From contig NZ_AUBY01000023.1 of assembly GCF_000429485.1 (NCBI RefSeq), positions 1-64,000 of the forward strand: 64,000 nt of DNA, in the 5' to 3' direction. Positions 19,987-31,127 of the stretch are shown piece by piece. Numbering within the stretch: position 1 is the stretch's first letter; the number at the start of each line of letters is the position of its first letter. Source of the stretch: Aliagarivorans marinus DSM 23064 (GTDB taxonomy: Bacteria; Pseudomonadota; Gammaproteobacteria; Enterobacterales; Celerinatantimonadaceae). The position numbers were made by a program, and so were the translations under genes. Under the pieces are notes generated by a model. The model worked only from the letters and a program-made list of their open reading frames with translations. It was not told the DNA's origin and searched no databases.

Positions 19987-20760
19987 ATGTCTCCTTTAGT
20001 AATCAAAGTTGGCGGCGCGGTATTGGAGCAAGACCAACTGCTCTCGAATTTGCTACAAGGCCTAAAAGGACTGAATCGACCGTGGCTACTGGTACACGGT
20101 GGCGGGGTGGTGATCGAGCAACTACTTAGTGGCTTGGGCATGACTTCGAGCAAGGTTGATGGCCTGCGCGTCACCCCCGCTGAGCAAATCCCCTACGTGA
20201 CCGGCGCGCTTGCTGGTACCAGCAACAAACTGCTGCTGGCCAGCTGTCTGAAACACGGCTATTCGGCATTGGGCCTGTGTCTGGGTGATGCTGGCATCTG
20301 CAAAGTGGCGCCTTTCGATGCGCGTTTGGGCCATGTTGCGGCAGCCGAGCCGGGCAATCCTCAGCTACTTAAGTTATTGTTGTCGCAGAACTATTTACCG
20401 GTTGTGTCATCAATCGGTGTGGGTCAGGATGGATTGCTGTATAACGTAAATGCCGATCAGGCTGCGGTAGCGATTGCCCAGTCGCTCAACGCTCAGCTGG
20501 TGCTACTCAGTGATGTGCCGGGCGTGCTGGATGGTGACAAAGCCTTGATTGCCAGCCTGAATCAACAACAGTCACAGCAACTGATTGCCGATGGGGTGAT
20601 CACTGATGGCATGGCGGTTAAAGTAAACGCAGCGTTGGATGCAGCCCAAACACTGGGCCAGCAAGTGCTGTTGGCCTCTTGGCAACAGCCCGAGCTGCTG
20701 GCTGACTTCCTGTCAGGGACAGCTGCAACAGATAGTGCCGCCGGGACCTTAGTGGGTTAA
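19987..20760 (+). CDS. argB: Acetylglutamate kinase
   Basis: 257 residues from the ATG at 19987; a GTG at 19984 is too close to AAGGAG (2 bases), whereas the ATG has a 5-base spacer. It phosphorylates N-acetylglutamate, the second step of the pathway. Amino-acid kinase fold: IKVGGAVL at the start, LVHGGGVVIEQLL, NVNADQAAVAIA and LLSDVPGVLDGD. The short E. coli-like form lacks the N-terminal helix of arginine-inhibited enzymes. Confidence 0.97.
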   Translation: MSPLVIKVGGAVLEQDQLLSNLLQGLKGLNRPWLLVHGGGVVIEQLLSGLGMTSSKVDGLRVTPAEQIPYVTGALAGTSNKLLLASCLKHGYSALGLCLGDAGICKVAPFDARLGHVAAAEPGNPQLLKLLLSQNYLPVVSSIGVGQDGLLYNVNADQAAVAIAQSLNAQLVLLSDVPGVLDGDKALIASLNQQQSQQLIADGVITDGMAVKVNAALDAAQTLGQQVLLASWQQPELLADFLSGTAATDSAAGTLVG

Positions 20761-20781
20761 CGGCGCGGTAATTAAGGAAAG

Positions 20782-21699
20782 ATGATGAGTGATTTTAATC
20801 ATTTGCTGAGCCTGCAAGAGCTCAGCCAAGCACAGATACTAGAGCTGCTGGCACTGGCCAAGAAAATCAAGGCCAACCCTGCTGAGTACGGCCAAGCCTT
20901 GGCCGGCAAAAGCGTGGTCACCTTGTTCGAGAAGCCTTCGCTACGTACCCGCGTGACCTTCGATATTGGCATTAACAAGCTGGGTGGCCATGCGGTCTAC
21001 CTGGACCAGCAAAACGGTGCCATGGGCGAGCGTGAGAGTGTCAAGGATTTTGCCTCCAACATTACCCGCTGGGCCGATGCCATTGTTGCCCGGGTGTTCT
21101 CTCACAAGACCCTGCAAACCTTGAAAGAGCACAGCTCGGTGCCGGTGGTGAACTCGCTGTGTGACCTTTACCACCCTTGCCAAGGGTTGGCGGACTTCCT
21201 GACCATTAGCGAGAACTACGACGATCTGAGCAAGGTCAAGCTGGCCTACTTGGGCGATGGTAACAATGTGACTCATTCGCTGCTGCTTGGCGGTGCGATC
21301 TTAGGGATGGAAGTGGCGGCGATTTGCCCGCTCGGCTCTAACCCAGATGCACAGATCGTCGACAAGGCCCGTCAGCTGGCGGCAGTGTCCGGTGGCAAGA
21401 TCGTGGTGTCCGACAACATCGACGACATTCAAGGCTACGACGTGGTATACGGCGATACTTGGGTATCGATGGGCGATGACACCCCGCTGGATGCGGTGAA
21501 GCAACGCTTCCTGCCTTACCAGATCAATCAGGCGATGATGGATCGCTACGGCATCAAACACGTACTGCACTGCCAGCCGGCTCACCGTGAGTTGGAGATC
21601 ACCTCCGAGGTAATGGACGGCCCGCAGTCACTTATTTTCGATCAGGCTGAAAACCGCATGCACGCTCAAAACGCCGTGCTGGTTAGCCTGCTTGCATAG
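20782..21699 (+). CDS. argF: Ornithine carbamoyltransferase
   Basis: About 304 residues. It joins ornithine and carbamoyl phosphate to citrulline. The carbamoyl-phosphate loop is FEKPSLRTRVTFD (SxRTR; many family members have STRTR), the ornithine loop is DTWVSMGDD with the SMG motif specific to ornithine enzymes, and the Cys motif is LHCQPAHRE where HCLP is more usual. The SMG loop argues against an N-acetylornithine enzyme. Two ATGs in tandem (20782, 20785); the second is as plausible. Confidence 0.93.
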   Translation: MMSDFNHLLSLQELSQAQILELLALAKKIKANPAEYGQALAGKSVVTLFEKPSLRTRVTFDIGINKLGGHAVYLDQQNGAMGERESVKDFASNITRWADAIVARVFSHKTLQTLKEHSSVPVVNSLCDLYHPCQGLADFLTISENYDDLSKVKLAYLGDGNNVTHSLLLGGAILGMEVAAICPLGSNPDAQIVDKARQLAAVSGGKIVVSDNIDDIQGYDVVYGDTWVSMGDDTPLDAVKQRFLPYQINQAMMDRYGIKHVLHCQPAHRELEITSEVMDGPQSLIFDQAENRMHAQNAVLVSLLA

Positions 21700-21723
21700 A
21701 ATACAGATAAAGGAATACACAAC

Positions 21724-22947
21724 ATGGCAATTCAAACTGAGAACACGATTAAAAAAGTGGTGCTGGCATACTCCGGCGGTCTGGATACTTCAGCCATCAT
21801 TCCATGGCTAAAAGAGACCTACAACGACTGTGAAATTGTTGCCTTCTGTGCCGATGTGGGCCAAGGCGACGAAGAGCTGGAAGGCCTGGAAGCCAAAGCA
21901 TTGGCCTCTGGCGCCTCTGAGTGTCACATCGTTGATCTAAAAGAAGAGTTCGTTAGCGACTACATCTACCCAACTATCACCACCGGTGCGGTATACGAAG
22001 GTACCTACCTGCTGGGAACCTCAATGGCCCGTCCGATTATCGCTAAGGCGCAAGTGGAAGTGGCCCGCAAAGTGGGTGCCGATGCGGTATGTCACGGTTG
22101 TACCGGTAAAGGTAACGACCAAATCCGTTTCGAGAGCTGCTTCGCCGCGCTGGCCCCTGAGCTGACTGTGATTGCCCCATGGCGTGAGTGGGACATGGTA
22201 AGCCGTGAAGACCTGCTGGATTACTTGGCCGAACGCAACATCCCAACCACTGCGTCAGCGACCAAGATCTACAGCCGTGATGCTAACGCGTGGCACATCT
22301 CCCACGAAGGTGGTGAGCTGGAAGACCCATGGAACGAGCCAAGCAAAGGCGTGTGGACCATGACGGTTGACCCGGTTGATGCTCCAAATGCGCCTGAGTA
22401 CGTATCGCTGAAAGTCGAGCAAGGCCGCGTCGTGTCGGTGAACGACGAGGCGCTGAGTCCTTACGGCGTACTGATGAAGCTTAACGAGATTGCTGCTGCC
22501 CACGGCGTTGGCCGCGTTGACATCACCGAGAACCGTACCGTAGGTATGAAGTCGCGTGGTTGCTACGAAACCCCGGGAGGCACCGTGATTGTGGCGGCGC
22601 TGCGTGCCATCGAAGAGCTGGTGCTGGATAAAACCTCACGGGTTTGGCGCGACAAGTTGGGTCAGGAGATGGCGCATCTGGTGTATGATGGTCGCTGGTT
22701 CACCCCGCTGTGTAAGTCACTGGTTGCAGCATCCAGCGCCCTGGCGGAAGATGTGAACGGCGAAGTTGTGGTTAAACTGTACAAAGGCCAAGCGGTTGCG
22801 ACGCAGAAGCGCTCACCAAACAGCCTCTACTCAGAAGAGTTTGCCACCTTCGGTGCCGATCAGGTTTACGATCAAAAACACGCAGAAGGATTTATCCGTT
22901 TGTACTCACTGGCTAGCCGCATTCGCGCACTCAATGAAAAGAGCTAG
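21724..22947 (+). CDS. argG: Argininosuccinate synthase
   Basis: 407 residues. It condenses citrulline and aspartate using ATP. The N-terminal ATP pyrophosphatase P-loop is [16 protein letters not shown] at 14-29; later signatures [13 protein letters not shown] and [13 protein letters not shown] are present. This is the common short bacterial form. A ribosome site AAAGGAA precedes it 25 bases after argF. Confidence 0.98.
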   Translation: MAIQTENTIKKVVLAYSGGLDTSAIIPWLKETYNDCEIVAFCADVGQGDEELEGLEAKALASGASECHIVDLKEEFVSDYIYPTITTGAVYEGTYLLGTSMARPIIAKAQVEVARKVGADAVCHGCTGKGNDQIRFESCFAALAPELTVIAPWREWDMVSREDLLDYLAERNIPTTASATKIYSRDANAWHISHEGGELEDPWNEPSKGVWTMTVDPVDAPNAPEYVSLKVEQGRVVSVNDEALSPYGVLMKLNEIAAAHGVGRVDITENRTVGMKSRGCYETPGGTVIVAALRAIEELVLDKTSRVWRDKLGQEMAHLVYDGRWFTPLCKSLVAASSALAEDVNGEVVVKLYKGQAVATQKRSPNSLYSEEFATFGADQVYDQKHAEGFIRLYSLASRIRALNEKS

Positions 22948-22971
22948 GCTGTAGAAACAAACGAGCAATAC

Positions 22972-23009
22972 AAACCTCAGCCTGGTTAGTTTATACAGGC
23001 TGAGGTTTT
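22972..23009 (+). terminator. Terminator-like hairpin between argG and argH
   Basis: AAACCTCAGCCTG/CAGGCTGAGGTTT forms a 13-bp stem with an 11-nt loop and a run TTTT then C. The last arg gene begins 22 bases beyond, so it may cause partial termination or stabilise upstream mRNA. Confidence 0.65.
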
Positions 23010-23030
23010 CGCAATTTAATGGAGAGACAC

Positions 23031-24911
23031 ATGGCATTGTGGGGCGGACGGTTCAGCCAGGCAGCAGATACCCGTTTTAAGCAATTTAATGATTCACTAC
23101 GCTTCGACTACCGCTTAGCAGAGCAGGACATCACCGGCTCGATTGCATGGTCGAAGGCACTACTCAGCGTTGGCGTACTAACCGAAGACGAACAGCTACG
23201 ACTAGAGCAAGCCTTGGTTGAACTGGGCAAGCAGGTGGCTGAGAACCCCCAGCAGATCCTTGGCAGCGATGCGGAAGATATCCACTCTTGGGTGGAAGGT
23301 CAGCTGATTCAGCGGGTTGGCGACCTCGGTAAAAAACTGCACACCGGCCGTAGCCGTAACGACCAAGTCGCCACCGACTTAAAGCTGTGGTGTAAAGACC
23401 AAGGCTTGGTGCTGCTTGAGCACCTCGATAAGCTGCAACAAAAGCTGCTGGCTTTTGCCCGTTCCCAGCAAGACACCGTTCTGCCAGGTTACACCCACTT
23501 GCAGCGCGCGCAACCGGTGACCTTCTCTCACTGGGCGATGGCCTATGTGGAGATGTTCGAGCGTGATTACTCGCGTTTGCAAGATTGCCTGAAGCGTTTG
23601 GACAGCTGCCCACTAGGCTGTGGCGCACTGGCTGGTACCGCCTATCCGATGGACCGCCAACAGATAGCCAAAGACCTTGGCTTCCGCCGTGCCACCCGTA
23701 ACAGCCTCGATACCGTGTCCGACCGTGACCACGTGGTTGAGCTGATCTCCGGCGCCTCGATTAGCATGATCCACCTAAGCCGGATGGCTGAGGATCTGAT
23801 CTTCTATAACAGTGGCGAGTCGGCCTTCTTGGATCTCTCAGACCAGGTGACCTCAGGCTCGTCACTGATGCCACAAAAGAAAAACCCAGATGCGCTGGAG
23901 CTAATCCGTGGTAAAGCAGGCCGCGTTTATGGCTCGCTGTCAGGCATTATGATGACCCTTAAAGCGCTGCCGCTGGCCTACAACAAGGACATGCAGGAAG
24001 ACAAAGAAGGTCTGTTCGATGCCCTCGATACCTGGGGCGATTGCCTGGCGATGGCCGAGCTGGTGCTCGATGATATGCAGGTACACGAAGAGGTCACCCG
24101 CGAAGCGGCGCTAGGCGGCTACTCCAATGCCACCGAGCTGGCCGACTACTTGGTCGCCAAAGGCATCCCATTCCGCGAGGCCCACCATATTGTAGGGATT
24201 GCGGTGGTGCAGGCCATTGAGAAGGGCGTGCCGCTCGAAGAGCTCGGCCTGAGCGACTTTAAAGCGCTGGCGCCTGAGATTGAAGATGATGTCTATCCGC
24301 ACCTGTCGCTGGAATCGACGCTGGCCAAGCGTCAAGCCTTGGGCGGGGTCGCGCCTGAGCAGGTGGAGCATGCCATCAGCGAGGCCGAAACACGTTTGTC
24401 GCAACGCAGCATCAGCGGCTTGCGGGTGCGCTCGGCGCGGATGACCGATCTGGATACCATCGAGGCGATGGTCAACTACTGGTCGCAGGTGGGTGAAAAC
24501 TTGCCGCGTAGCCGTCCAGAGCTGGTTCAGGCAGTCGGTGATTTTGCGGTGAGTGAACAGGGCGGCAAGGTAACTGGCTGTGCTTCGCTCTACTTGTACG
24601 ATACTGGTTTGGCTGAGATCCGTTCGCTCGGGGTTGAGCCCGACTACCAGCGCATTGGTCAAGGCAAGGCGATGGTTGAGCACCTTATTCGCAAGGCGCG
24701 CAAGATGGAGATCGAGAAGCTGTTTGTGCTGACCCGGGTGCCCGAGTTCTTTATGAAGATGGGCTTTAGCCCGACCTCGAAGAACATGCTGCCGGAGAAG
24801 GTGATGAAGGACTGTGACGTTTGTCCTCGCCAGCATGCCTGTGATGAGGTGGCGCTGGAGTTTCATTTGGTGCAAGACGCCCAGCTGATCCACAAGCAGC
24901 AAGTGGCCTAA
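23031..24911 (+). CDS. argH: Argininosuccinate lyase fused to N-acetylglutamate synthase domain, ArgH(A)
   Basis: 626 residues from the ATG at 23031 (MALWGGRF is the family start). Residues 1-458 are argininosuccinate lyase: [24 protein letters not shown], and the signature [12 protein letters not shown]. After a short linker, residues about 468-620 are a GNAT acetyltransferase ([36 protein letters not shown] acetyl-CoA loop, FFMKMGFSP) like the C-terminal half of ArgA. Such fusions are known in Vibrio, Moritella and Alteromonas, supplying the first and last steps of the pathway. No separate argA, argE or argJ is in the window. Confidence 0.95.
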   Translation: MALWGGRFSQAADTRFKQFNDSLRFDYRLAEQDITGSIAWSKALLSVGVLTEDEQLRLEQALVELGKQVAENPQQILGSDAEDIHSWVEGQLIQRVGDLGKKLHTGRSRNDQVATDLKLWCKDQGLVLLEHLDKLQQKLLAFARSQQDTVLPGYTHLQRAQPVTFSHWAMAYVEMFERDYSRLQDCLKRLDSCPLGCGALAGTAYPMDRQQIAKDLGFRRATRNSLDTVSDRDHVVELISGASISMIHLSRMAEDLIFYNSGESAFLDLSDQVTSGSSLMPQKKNPDALELIRGKAGRVYGSLSGIMMTLKALPLAYNKDMQEDKEGLFDALDTWGDCLAMAELVLDDMQVHEEVTREAALGGYSNATELADYLVAKGIPFREAHHIVGIAVVQAIEKGVPLEELGLSDFKALAPEIEDDVYPHLSLESTLAKRQALGGVAPEQVEHAISEAETRLSQRSISGLRVRSARMTDLDTIEAMVNYWSQVGENLPRSRPELVQAVGDFAVSEQGGKVTGCASLYLYDTGLAEIRSLGVEPDYQRIGQGKAMVEHLIRKARKMEIEKLFVLTRVPEFFMKMGFSPTSKNMLPEKVMKDCDVCPRQHACDEVALEFHLVQDAQLIHKQQVA

Positions 24912-24935
24912 ACACAGCCTGTAGCTAGCCCATAC

Positions 24936-24966
24936 AAAAAGCCGCATCCGATGATGCGGCTTTTTT
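24936..24966. terminator. Bidirectional terminator after argH(A)
   Basis: AAAAAGCCGCATC/GATGCGGCTTTTT with a 4-nt loop, usable by argH(A) and by the convergent response-regulator gene. Confidence 0.92.
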
Positions 24967-24983
24967 AATTCATATAGCTGGCG

Positions 24984-25490
24984 CTAGATGGAGGTGCTAG
25001 ATACGTCTAAGCGACCCTTACTCACGGCACCGAAGATCCGCTCGCTATCCAGCACTGAGGCATAGGGCAGAGGATTGCTGCTGTGCTCCAGCACATAGTC
25101 GGTCAGCTTGTCTTTGACGATGCGTTGCAGCTCGTCAGAAGACCATGGCTTAGCCAGGTAGTAGTTCAGACCGCCACGGTTGATTGCGGCAATGGTGTCT
25201 TGCAACTCGGCCTGGCCGGTTAACAGGATCTTCTTCGCCGCCAACGTGGACTCTTGCTGGTTCAGGTCAATCAGAAAATCGATGCCCAAGTCGACCGGCA
25301 TAATGTGGTCAGCCAGGATCAGGGCCAGTTGCCCGCCTTCTTTTAGGTAGTCTTCGATAACCGATTTGGCTTCAGCCACATTCTCGGCGCCGTCTACGGT
25401 GAAATGTTCGCGCAGTGGCGCCAAGTCATTCAGTACACTGTCTAGCACTTCGCGCTCGTCGTCGACACATAATACTAATAATTTTTCCAT
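24984..25490 (-). CDS. Single-domain-like response regulator
   Basis: 168 residues. CheY-like receiver with Asp10-Asp11, phospho-acceptor Asp61 in LADHIMP, Thr91 (LLTGQ) and Lys114 (AKPW), all intact. About 45 residues follow the receiver and show no DNA-binding or enzymatic motif, so output is probably by protein contact. The REC-LTGQAELQDTIAAIN pattern resembles receivers paired with c-di-GMP or cyclic-nucleotide sensing kinases. It is 5 bases downstream of the kinase gene, so the two are one operon and probable partners. Confidence 0.88.
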   Translation of the reverse strand: MEKLLVLCVDDEREVLDSVLNDLAPLREHFTVDGAENVAEAKSVIEDYLKEGGQLALILADHIMPVDLGIDFLIDLNQQESTLAAKKILLTGQAELQDTIAAINRGGLNYYLAKPWSSDELQRIVKDKLTDYVLEHSSNPLPYASVLDSERIFGAVSKGRLDVSSTSI

Positions 25491-25495
25491 GCTAG

Positions 25496-27373
25496 TTACT
25501 CCGGGGAAAGAGGGTTTCCTTGTAAGGGTAAATGAATAGTAAAGCGGGTTCCTTGCGCTGGTTCAGATTCCAGACTAATGGTCCCACCATGTTGATTAAT
25601 TATTTGCTGACAAACACTTAGACCAATTCCCAGGCCAAAGTTTCCTTCCCGTTTGGTGGTGAAGTTCAGCTCAAAGATGCGTTGTTGGATCTCCTGCGGA
25701 ATGCCTGGGCCGTTGTCGGCGAATACCACCTCAATCACTGGCTCAGGGTCGCTGATGTAACGACTTTCTATATGTAGCTGACCGCCGCCTTCCATCGCAT
25801 CTAAGGCGTTGGCGATGATATTGGTCCACACCTGTTGCAGGGCGATGGGGTAGCAGTGTAGCTCGGGCAACTCGCCCAGCTCGCATTCGTACTCATAGCG
25901 CTTGAGGCGGTTCTCCATAATGGCCAAGGTATCGGCAATGCCATCGTTGATCTGTGCCTGCACTGGGCGCTCGGAGTCTTGTCCGGCATAGTGCTTGAGG
26001 CGCTTAACCAGTCCGGCGATGCGCTCGCTACAAACGCTGATGTTACGCAGGAAGCCGCCGACTCGTTGGTAGTGCTCCAAGGTATCGAGCTGGGCAGACT
26101 TGAGCGGTTTGCGCGCGGGTTTGCCGCCGGGCCACAGGCTGTCGTTATCCAGACTCATCGAGACAAAGCGGCGGGCATCGCTGCCATTGGGGTAGCGATC
26201 GCCATGCTCCTTGGCTCGGCGACGTAGCTCGGCGGTCGACAGTGGCGGCGTGCTCAGGGCATGTTGCAGAATATTCATGCCTAGTTCGGCGCTATCGGCG
26301 GGTACAGAGCCGTTCAGCAGTGCCGGGAGCTGCTGGGAGATGGTGTCGCTGCCACGGGTGATCGCTGCCACCGGGTTATTCAACTCATGGGCAACCCCGG
26401 CAATCAGTTGGCCGAGCATCGCCATCTTCTCTTGCTCGATGAGCTGGCTGTGGGCGCTGTCGAGGGAGCTCAGGGTGTTTTGTAGCTCAACCTCGGTGCG
26501 AATACTCTTCTGCAGACGGCGGTTAAACATTCGCAGTAGCAGGTTGGTAAACATCGGCAGCAGCTCGCTGTCGGAATCGAGTACCTTGGCAAAGGTCGGG
26601 CGATCGAGCTTGATCACATCGGTGGTGTCGCAGGTGACGCCGGTGGTAAAGGCGCGCTCGCCGGTGACAAAGCTCATACCGCCGACAATCGATCCCTCGC
26701 CCATGCGGGCCACCTCCAGCTCGCCCTTACGCAGCACCACTTCGCCTTTGGCGATAAACCACAGAAAGTTATTGGCCTGGCCTTCTTCGGTAAGGGTGTG
26801 GTCGGTGCTGTAGCGGCGGCACAGGTGGTGTTCGTCGTTATCTTCAAAGAAGCGATACAGGGCGCTGATAAAGCGCTCCGATAACTGCTCATCTTCCATG
26901 GTAGTGTAATCGAAGAACACGCTACGAAAGCGCGAGACCTGAGCGGCAAGGCGCGCTTCCAGCCAGCGCTTGCGCTGCGAATCGCTGGTGCGGGTGCTTG
27001 GCCAGTATTGCTCAACCAGATCCAGCACCTGACCGGAATCGGGTTCACTTAAGATGCGCTGCAGGTTCGAGGTGTTAATGAGCAGGGTTAGCAGCTCTGC
27101 GGTGGGCTGGGGATCGCTCAGCGCAATCACCGGCAGGTCGCCGGGGAAGGTTTGCAGCAGCTCGAACAGCCACTGGGTGTGCTCGAGCTCGGCGCCGCGC
27201 AGATCTAACAGCAATAAGGCAATGGGGTGTTGCTGGTTTAACTCAACAAACTGCTGGTGATCGCAGGCCAGCGAGTGCTGCACCATATGCCAAGGGGCAG
27301 CACTGTTGGCCAGCCCGGGATCGAGCCGATGCTCACTCAGTACTAATAAGCAGGATGTTTGTTCTTCTTCCAT
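25496..27373 (-). CDS. Hybrid-type sensor histidine kinase with pseudo-receiver and cyclic-nucleotide-binding domain
   Basis: 625 residues, no membrane segment, so cytoplasmic. Residues 1-125 look like a receiver domain that kept Asp57 (LLLLDLRG) but lost the N-terminal acid pair and the conserved Lys (EP in place of KP near 110). Residues about 150-290 are a cNMP-binding (Crp-like) domain: FLWFIAKGEVVLRKGELEVA and GEGSIVGGMSFVTGERAFTT. The H box is LIAGVAHELNNP with His329, followed by N (NIIANALDAMEGGG), G1 (DNGPGIP) and G2 (GLGIGLSVCQQI) boxes. An insert of about 90 residues separates H box from ATPase. Signal unknown. Confidence 0.88.
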   Translation of the reverse strand: MEEEQTSCLLVLSEHRLDPGLANSAAPWHMVQHSLACDHQQFVELNQQHPIALLLLDLRGAELEHTQWLFELLQTFPGDLPVIALSDPQPTAELLTLLINTSNLQRILSEPDSGQVLDLVEQYWPSTRTSDSQRKRWLEARLAAQVSRFRSVFFDYTTMEDEQLSERFISALYRFFEDNDEHHLCRRYSTDHTLTEEGQANNFLWFIAKGEVVLRKGELEVARMGEGSIVGGMSFVTGERAFTTGVTCDTTDVIKLDRPTFAKVLDSDSELLPMFTNLLLRMFNRRLQKSIRTEVELQNTLSSLDSAHSQLIEQEKMAMLGQLIAGVAHELNNPVAAITRGSDTISQQLPALLNGSVPADSAELGMNILQHALSTPPLSTAELRRRAKEHGDRYPNGSDARRFVSMSLDNDSLWPGGKPARKPLKSAQLDTLEHYQRVGGFLRNISVCSERIAGLVKRLKHYAGQDSERPVQAQINDGIADTLAIMENRLKRYEYECELGELPELHCYPIALQQVWTNIIANALDAMEGGGQLHIESRYISDPEPVIEVVFADNGPGIPQEIQQRIFELNFTTKREGNFGLGIGLSVCQQIINQHGGTISLESEPAQGTRFTIHLPLQGNPLSPE

Positions 27374-27545
27374 ACAACTAAACCAACAAACGAATAATTA
27401 AAGCAGTGTAAAACAAAGCGTTAGCGCTTACCGCAGCTGGGGCTCACCAATTTACCGAGCTTTGTGCTAGCGCAAAGTTTCATCGAGCTGTCGAAAAATA
27501 ATACAGATTTTTGTGGGGGAGTGTTGTGTTCTAGGCGCGGCTGAG

Positions 27546-28053
<508 letters not shown>

Positions 28054-28084
28054 TCCCAGGTCTGAACGATAAGAGGTTTTTACA

Positions 28085-28720
28085 ATGATTGGTCTAATCG
28101 GACGTAAAGTTGGAATGACCCGCATCTTCACCGAAGAAGGTGTGTCTATTCCAGTTACCGTAATCGAGTGTGAGCCAAACCGTGTTACTCGTGTAATCAA
28201 CGAGGAAAACGATGGCTACCGTGCTCTTCAGGTAACCACCGGCACCAAAAAAGCGAACCGCGTAACCAAACCAGAAGCTGGCCAATTTGCCAAAGCTGGT
28301 GTGGAAGCGGGCCGTGGCCTGTGGGAATTCCGTCTTGCTGACGGAGAAGGTGAGCAAATCAACGTAGCTGATGAGCTAAAAGTTGATCTGTTCAACGAAG
28401 TTAAACTAGTAGACGTTACTGGCACTTCTAAAGGTAAAGGTTTCCAAGGCGGCGTTAAGCGTTGGAACTTTAAAACCCAAGATGCTACCCACGGTAACTC
28501 TTTGAGCCACCGTGCTCCTGGTTCTATTGGTCAAAACCAAAGCCCAGGTAAAGTATTCAAAGGCAAGAAGATGGCCGGCCACATGGGTGCTGAGCGCGTA
28601 ACTACTCAAAATCTTGAAGTAGTACGTGTTGATCTTGAACGTAACCTCATCTTGGTTAAAGGTGCCGTCCCAGGCGCAACCAACGGTGACGTTATCGTTA
28701 AGCCAGCTGTTAAAGCGTAA
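28085..28720 (+). CDS. rplC: 50S ribosomal protein L3
   Basis: 211 residues. L3 binds 23S rRNA near the peptidyl transferase centre. Start [15 protein letters not shown] and the extended loop region [17 protein letters not shown] and [20 protein letters not shown] are present, including the Gln that PrmB methylates (SIGQNQ). Confidence 0.98.
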   Translation: MIGLIGRKVGMTRIFTEEGVSIPVTVIECEPNRVTRVINEENDGYRALQVTTGTKKANRVTKPEAGQFAKAGVEAGRGLWEFRLADGEGEQINVADELKVDLFNEVKLVDVTGTSKGKGFQGGVKRWNFKTQDATHGNSLSHRAPGSIGQNQSPGKVFKGKKMAGHMGAERVTTQNLEVVRVDLERNLILVKGAVPGATNGDVIVKPAVKA

Positions 28721-28735
28721 CGTTAGGAGATAGTA

Positions 28736-29341
28736 ATGGAATTGGTATTGAAAGACGCGCAAAGCGCTCTTGAAGTTTCCGAAACTACCTTCGGACGTGA
28801 CTTTAACGAAGCGCTGATCCACCAGGTTGTAACTGCATACGCTGCAGGTGCACGCCAAGGTACTCGCGCTCAAAAGACTCGTTCTGATGTATCAGGTGGT
28901 GGTAAGAAACCATGGCGTCAGAAAGGTACTGGCCGTGCTCGTGCTGGTACTATCCGCAGCCCTCTATGGCGCAGCGGTGGCGTAACTTTCGCGGCTCGTC
29001 CACAGGACCACAGCCAGAAAGTTAACAAGAAAATGTACCGCGGCGCTATCCGCAGCATCCTGTCAGAGCTGGTTCGTCAAGACCGTCTGATCGCTGTTGA
29101 GAAGTTCGCAGTAGAAGCACCTAAGACCAAAGAGCTGGTTGCTAAGCTGAAAGAGTACGATCTGAACGACGTTCTGATCATCACTCCAGAAGTTGACGAG
29201 AACCTGTTCCTGGCCGCACGCAACCTCTACAAAGTAGACGTTCGTGACGTTGCTGGTATCGACCCAGTAAGCTTGATCGCCTTTGACAAAGTGTTGGTAA
29301 CTGCAGACGCAGTTAAGCAAATTGAGGAGTGGTTAGCATGA
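28736..29341 (+). CDS. rplD: 50S ribosomal protein L4
   Basis: 201 residues. Besides its structural role in the exit tunnel, L4 is the expected autogenous repressor of this operon. The tunnel loop [20 protein letters not shown] is intact. Its TGA overlaps the ATG of rplW (ATGA), indicating coupled translation. Confidence 0.98.
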   Translation: MELVLKDAQSALEVSETTFGRDFNEALIHQVVTAYAAGARQGTRAQKTRSDVSGGGKKPWRQKGTGRARAGTIRSPLWRSGGVTFAARPQDHSQKVNKKMYRGAIRSILSELVRQDRLIAVEKFAVEAPKTKELVAKLKEYDLNDVLIITPEVDENLFLAARNLYKVDVRDVAGIDPVSLIAFDKVLVTADAVKQIEEWLA

Positions 29342-29640
29342 TCAGCGAAGAGCGTTTGTTGAAAGTTCTAGTAGCTCCACATATCTCTGAAAAGAGCACT
29401 ATGTCTGCTGAAAACAATAACACTATGGTTTTCAAAGTTGTAAAAGATGCAACTAAAGCAGAAATCAAAGCTGCGGTAGAGAAACTATTCGAAGTTGAAG
29501 TTGTTGGCGTTACTACCCTGAACCAAAAGGGTAAAACCAAGCGTCACGGTGTTCGTTTCGGTCGTCGTAACGACGTGAAGAAGGCGTATGTGACCTTGGC
29601 TGAAGGCGCAGACATCGACTTCGCTGGCGGCGCTGAATAA
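29338..29640 (+). CDS. rplW: 50S ribosomal protein L23
   Basis: 100 residues from the ATG at 29338, which overlaps the rplD stop; an in-frame GTG at 29329 lies inside rplD and adds three residues. L23 sits at the tunnel exit and docks trigger factor and [20 protein letters not shown] and the [20 protein letters not shown] segment are typical. Confidence 0.97.
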   Translation: MISEERLLKVLVAPHISEKSTMSAENNNTMVFKVVKDATKAEIKAAVEKLFEVEVVGVTTLNQKGKTKRHGVRFGRRNDVKKAYVTLAEGADIDFAGGAE

Positions 29641-29655
29641 GGGGAGTACTGAATA

Positions 29656-30480
29656 ATGGCTATTGTAAAATGTAAGCCTACTTCTGCTGGTCGTCGCCAC
29701 GTTGTTAAAGTGGTTAACAAAGACCTGCACAAAGGCAAGCCTTATGCGCCTCTGTTGGACACCAAGTCTAAGTCTGGTGGTCGTAACAACAACGGTCGCA
29801 TTACCGTTCGTCACATCGGTGGTGGTCACAAGCAACACTACCGTTTGATTGACTTCAAACGTAACAAAGACGGCATTCCTGCGAAGGTTGAGCGTCTGGA
29901 ATACGATCCAAACCGTAGCGCGCACATTGCACTTGTACTGTACGCAGACGGTGAGCGTCGTTACATCCTGGCTCCTAAAGGTCTGACTGCTGGTGATGCA
30001 ATCCAGTCTGGTGTTGATGCAGAAATCAAGGTAGGTAACACCCTGCCAATGCGCAACATCCCAGTGGGTTCTACTGTTCACGCAGTTGAGATGAAGCCTG
30101 GTAAAGGTGCACAGCTAGCGCGTTCTGCTGGTGCTTACGCTCAAATCGTTGCTCGCGACGGTGCGTACGTAACCCTGCGTCTGCGTTCAGGCGAGATGCG
30201 TAAAGTTCTGGCTGATTGCCGCGCCACCCTAGGTGAAGTGGGCAACTCAGAGCACATGCTACGCAAGCTGGGTAAAGCTGGTGCTAACCGCTGGCGCGGT
30301 GTTCGTCCTACCGTTCGCGGTGTGGTTATGAACCCAGTAGACCACCCACACGGTGGTGGTGAAGGCCGTACCTCAGGTGGTCGTCACCCAGTTACTCCTT
30401 GGGGTGTACCTACCAAGGGTTACAAAACTCGTAAGAACAAGCGTACTGATAAATACATCGTACGTCGTCGTACTAAATAA
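29656..30480 (+). CDS. rplB: 50S ribosomal protein L2
   Basis: 274 residues. L2 contacts the peptidyl transferase centre and subunit interface. [17 protein letters not shown], the [20 protein letters not shown] core and [20 protein letters not shown] with the functionally important His (near 229) are all present. Confidence 0.98.
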   Translation: MAIVKCKPTSAGRRHVVKVVNKDLHKGKPYAPLLDTKSKSGGRNNNGRITVRHIGGGHKQHYRLIDFKRNKDGIPAKVERLEYDPNRSAHIALVLYADGERRYILAPKGLTAGDAIQSGVDAEIKVGNTLPMRNIPVGSTVHAVEMKPGKGAQLARSAGAYAQIVARDGAYVTLRLRSGEMRKVLADCRATLGEVGNSEHMLRKLGKAGANRWRGVRPTVRGVVMNPVDHPHGGGEGRTSGGRHPVTPWGVPTKGYKTRKNKRTDKYIVRRRTK

Positions 30481-30774
<294 letters not shown>

Positions 30775-30784
30775 GGAGTAGATG

Positions 30785-31117
30785 ATGGAAGCTTTAGCTA
30801 AACACCGTTTTGCTCGCACTTCTGCGCAAAAGGCTCGCTTGGTTGCTGATCAGATCCGCGGTCAGAAAGTTGAAGAAGCACTTGTAACTCTGCAATTCAG
30901 CAGCAAGAAAGCAGCTGCTCTAGTTAAGAAAGTACTAGAGTCTGCCATTGCTAATGCCGAGCACAACGAAGGCGCCGACATCGACGAGCTGAAAGTTGCC
31001 AAAATCTTTGTAGATGATGGTCCAACTCTGAAGCGCATTCGCCCACGTGCGAAAGGCCGTGCCGACCGTATTATCAAGCGTACCAGCCACATCACTGTGG
31101 TTGTATCTGATAGCTAG
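30785..31117 (+). CDS. rplV: 50S ribosomal protein L22
   Basis: 110 residues from the second of two tandem ATGs, matching the E. coli length and giving a 6-base spacer from GGAG. L22 lines the exit tunnel; its hairpin contains [19 protein letters not shown], the region where macrolide-resistance changes occur elsewhere. Confidence 0.97.
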   Translation: MEALAKHRFARTSAQKARLVADQIRGQKVEEALVTLQFSSKKAAALVKKVLESAIANAEHNEGADIDELKVAKIFVDDGPTLKRIRPRAKGRADRIIKRTSHITVVVSDS

Positions 31118-31127
31118 GAGATAAGCA

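Noticed and set aside
24111-24947. Long open frame of about 278 codons antisense to argH(A)
   Set aside because: It lies wholly opposite a well-supported gene, has no ribosome site and encodes a His/Leu-rich product typical of codon shadows.
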